Assembly (NCBI GenBank): GCA_036381215.1
Contig: DASVDF010000153.1
Span: 45,955-109,954 of the forward strand
Direction of reading: 5' to 3'
DNA from: IDS-8 sp036381215
Lineage (GTDB): Bacteria; Pseudomonadota; Gammaproteobacteria; Steroidobacterales; Woeseiaceae
DNA length: 64,000 bases
Of this stretch, positions 62,774 to 64,000 are shown in pieces (position 1 is the first letter of the stretch; each line of letters begins with the position of its first letter). The notes beneath the pieces were generated by a model that did no database searches, was not told where the DNA came from, and saw only the letters and a list, made by a program, of their open reading frames with translations. The translations under genes and the position numbers were made by a program.

Positions 62774-63850
62774 TCAGCCCGCCGCCGCCGCGCCCCGCCG
62801 GCCGCCCAGCACGCGGTCGAGCCGCTCGTTCACGTCGGCGACCCGGATGAGGTCCAGCGCGCGCGGATCGCGCACGCGCTCGCCCCAGCGGACGTCGTCC
62901 ACGGATTTGCCGAGAAACCGGCGGACGGCCTCCGGGTACGCGTTCACCGTGAGATCGCGGCTCAGGTACGGCCCGGTGCGATCCGGATTGGAGGTGGCGT
63001 AGAGCCCGATCACCGGCGTGCCCACGGTCGTCGCCATGTGCGCCGGTCCGGAGTCCGGGCAGACGAGCACGGCCGCGACGTCGAGCAGCGCGAGCAGCTG
63101 CTTCAGCGACGTGCGCCCGACCAGGTTCGCGGTATCCCCGCCGCAAAGGCCGGCGATCGTGCGGCCGTACTCCTCTTCGGTCGCCGTGTTGCCGCCGGTG
63201 ACGACGACGCGGCAATCGAACTTCTGCCGCGCGTGATTCGCGGCGGCGGCGTAATTCTCCGCGCTCCAGTTGCGGAAATTGCGCAGGCGCTGGCTGCTGC
63301 AGGGACTGATGACGACCAGCGGGCGCCGATCCTCGATGTACGCCGCCGCGAGCTCGCGCTGCGCGGAAGAGAGTGGAATGTCCCAGCGCAGCGGTCGCCG
63401 CGGCACGCCGATGGCGGACGCGAACTCCAGCATCGCATCCTGCACGTGCTGCCGCGGCACGGGCTCGATGCGCCGGTTCGTGAACAGCCATTGAAAGTCA
63501 CGCGCGCGGGCGTAGTCGTAGCCGAGGCGGACGGGCGAGCGTACGAGCCTTGTCAGCAGGTTCGCGCGTATCGACGCGTGCATGTATAGCGCCGCGTCGA
63601 AGCGTCTCCTGCCGAGCTGCGCTTGCACTTCCCGGTAGGCCGCGCGGCCTTTGGATTTGTCGAAGATGATAAACTCGACGCCCGGGATGTCGGCCATGAG
63701 CGCGGCTTCGGTCCTGCCGATGATCCACGTGATCCGGGTCGCCGGCCAGGTGTCCTGGATCGTGCGCACCACCGCCAGCGCGTGACAGGTATCGCCGATC
63801 GCAGAGAGTCGGATGACGCAGAGGCTTTCAGGCGGCGACTGCTGGAGCAT
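62774..63850 (-). CDS. Glycosyltransferase family 9 protein (heptosyltransferase-like)
   Basis: 358 aa, GT-B fold. Begins with a run typical of WaaF/WaaC/WaaQ (LCVIRLSAIGDTCHALAVV, then IGRTEAALMADIPG), and the C-terminal nucleotide-sugar domain shows PCSSQRLRNFRNWSAENYA, VTGGNTATEE, TANLVGRTSLKQLLALL and CPDSGPAHMATTVGTP. It should add a heptose or related sugar to the LPS inner core at the cytosolic face. Which step (WaaC, WaaF or WaaQ) is not decidable here. Divergent from the Kdo kinase start at 63878. Confidence 0.88.
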   Translation of the reverse strand: MLQQSPPESLCVIRLSAIGDTCHALAVVRTIQDTWPATRITWIIGRTEAALMADIPGVEFIIFDKSKGRAAYREVQAQLGRRRFDAALYMHASIRANLLTRLVRSPVRLGYDYARARDFQWLFTNRRIEPVPRQHVQDAMLEFASAIGVPRRPLRWDIPLSSAQRELAAAYIEDRRPLVVISPCSSQRLRNFRNWSAENYAAAANHARQKFDCRVVVTGGNTATEEEYGRTIAGLCGGDTANLVGRTSLKQLLALLDVAAVLVCPDSGPAHMATTVGTPVIGLYATSNPDRTGPYLSRDLTVNAYPEAVRRFLGKSVDDVRWGERVRDPRALDLIRVADVNERLDRVLGGRRGAAAAG

Positions 63851-63877
63851 CGATCACCACGTGAGGACGGCTCGCGC

Positions 63878-64000
63878 TTGAAGGAAACCGTCGAAAGGAC
63901 CGGGACCGGCGCCATCCTATACGATCGATCCCTGCTCAACCACGTTACGGACGAAGCCTTCGATGCGGCCGGCTGGCCGCGGGTGAGAGCCATCGAGGGC
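63878..64000 (+). CDS. kdkA: 3-deoxy-D-manno-octulosonate kinase, N-terminal part (cut by window edge)
   Basis: 41 codons to the window edge from a TTG start with GAGGA about 10 nt upstream. The sequence reads GTGAILYDRSLLNHV then FDAAGWPRV, which matches the start of KdkA-type Kdo kinases (GAILYD, then an F/W pair before the glycine-rich loop). The catalytic part is outside. The position, divergent from a heptosyltransferase and near hldD, supports the call. With so little sequence this is tentative; the start codon is the only one available in frame after the divergent gene. Confidence 0.5.
   Translation, partial: MKETVERTGTGAILYDRSLLNHVTDEAFDAAGWPRVRAIEG

Overview
The window is GC-rich chromosomal DNA (roughly two-thirds G+C by eye). 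It is gene-dense, with short intergenic gaps, frequent ATGA/GTGA stop-start overlaps and no insertion sequences, phage genes, CRISPR arrays, tRNAs or rRNAs that I can see. The gene set points to a gammaproteobacterium: glnE, a small Zn-finger gene, hldD, a heptosyltransferase and a Kdo-kinase start, TamA/TamB, a TIGR04211 SH3 protein, PBP4 and TolB/TPR membrane proteins. Steroidobacterales, Nevskiales or Xanthomonadales relatives are my best guess, but lineage is inference only.

Layout. 1-3 kb (minus): methionine-salvage operon, PLP decarboxylase > mtnB > mtnC > mtnD, with mtnD cut by the window edge. 3-12.5 kb: TolB/TPR signalling protein, DUF885-type secreted metalloprotein, DUF3014 protein, PSMA-like M28 peptidase, lipoprotein, class V aminotransferase and an exported choice-of-anchor H protein with a GlyGly-CTERM-like tail. 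12.5-21 kb (minus): a four-gene efflux operon with two adaptors and two RND permeases, headed by a promoter whose -10 is buried in an inverted-repeat operator. 21-23 kb: an FAD-linked oxidase behind a c-di-GMP-I (GEMM-I) riboswitch. 23-33 kb (plus): SIMPL protein, tamA-tamB, secreted protein, threonine dehydratase-like enzyme, a DUF4097 beta-solenoid, a TPR protein and a TonB-C protein. 33-36.6 kb (minus): mtnA > class II aldolase > Vgb-like propeller > heme-motif protein. 36.7-48.8 kb: racemase/CoA-transferase, second Omp85 protein, folD, small membrane proteins, nuclease-like proteins, ABC ATPase, MATE pump, dienelactone hydrolase. 49-54.5 kb (plus): PAS-sigma54 regulator, CDP-alcohol transferase, HAD phosphatase, PBP4, SH3 protein. 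54.5-58.5 kb: truncated cysB-like gene divergent from a cysteine synthase, then a GGDEF-EAL protein. 58.5-64 kb: glnE, Zn-finger protein, hldD, heptosyltransferase, start of a Kdo kinase.

How the parts connect. Methionine salvage is split over two loci. The mtnBCD locus carries the classical oxidative branch. The mtnA locus carries a second class II aldolase fold enzyme that could send methylthioribulose-1-phosphate (or 5-deoxyribulose-1-phosphate) down a DHAP-shunt-like branch. c-di-GMP appears as an RNA sensor (riboswitch) and as a GGDEF-EAL protein with a degenerate GGDEF and an intact-looking EAL site. Envelope biogenesis is strongly represented: TamAB, a second Omp85 protein, PBP4, LPS heptose genes, RND and MATE export.

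The most interesting points are the riboswitch, the truncated CysB-like HTH gene beside cysteine synthase, the double fate of methylthioribulose-1-phosphate, a recurrent -10-to-start spacing of 6-8 nt that predicts leaderless mRNAs, three palindromic boxes in front of the PAS-sigma54 regulator, and a structured non-coding stretch at 48.77-49.0 kb whose minus-strand terminator has no gene feeding it.
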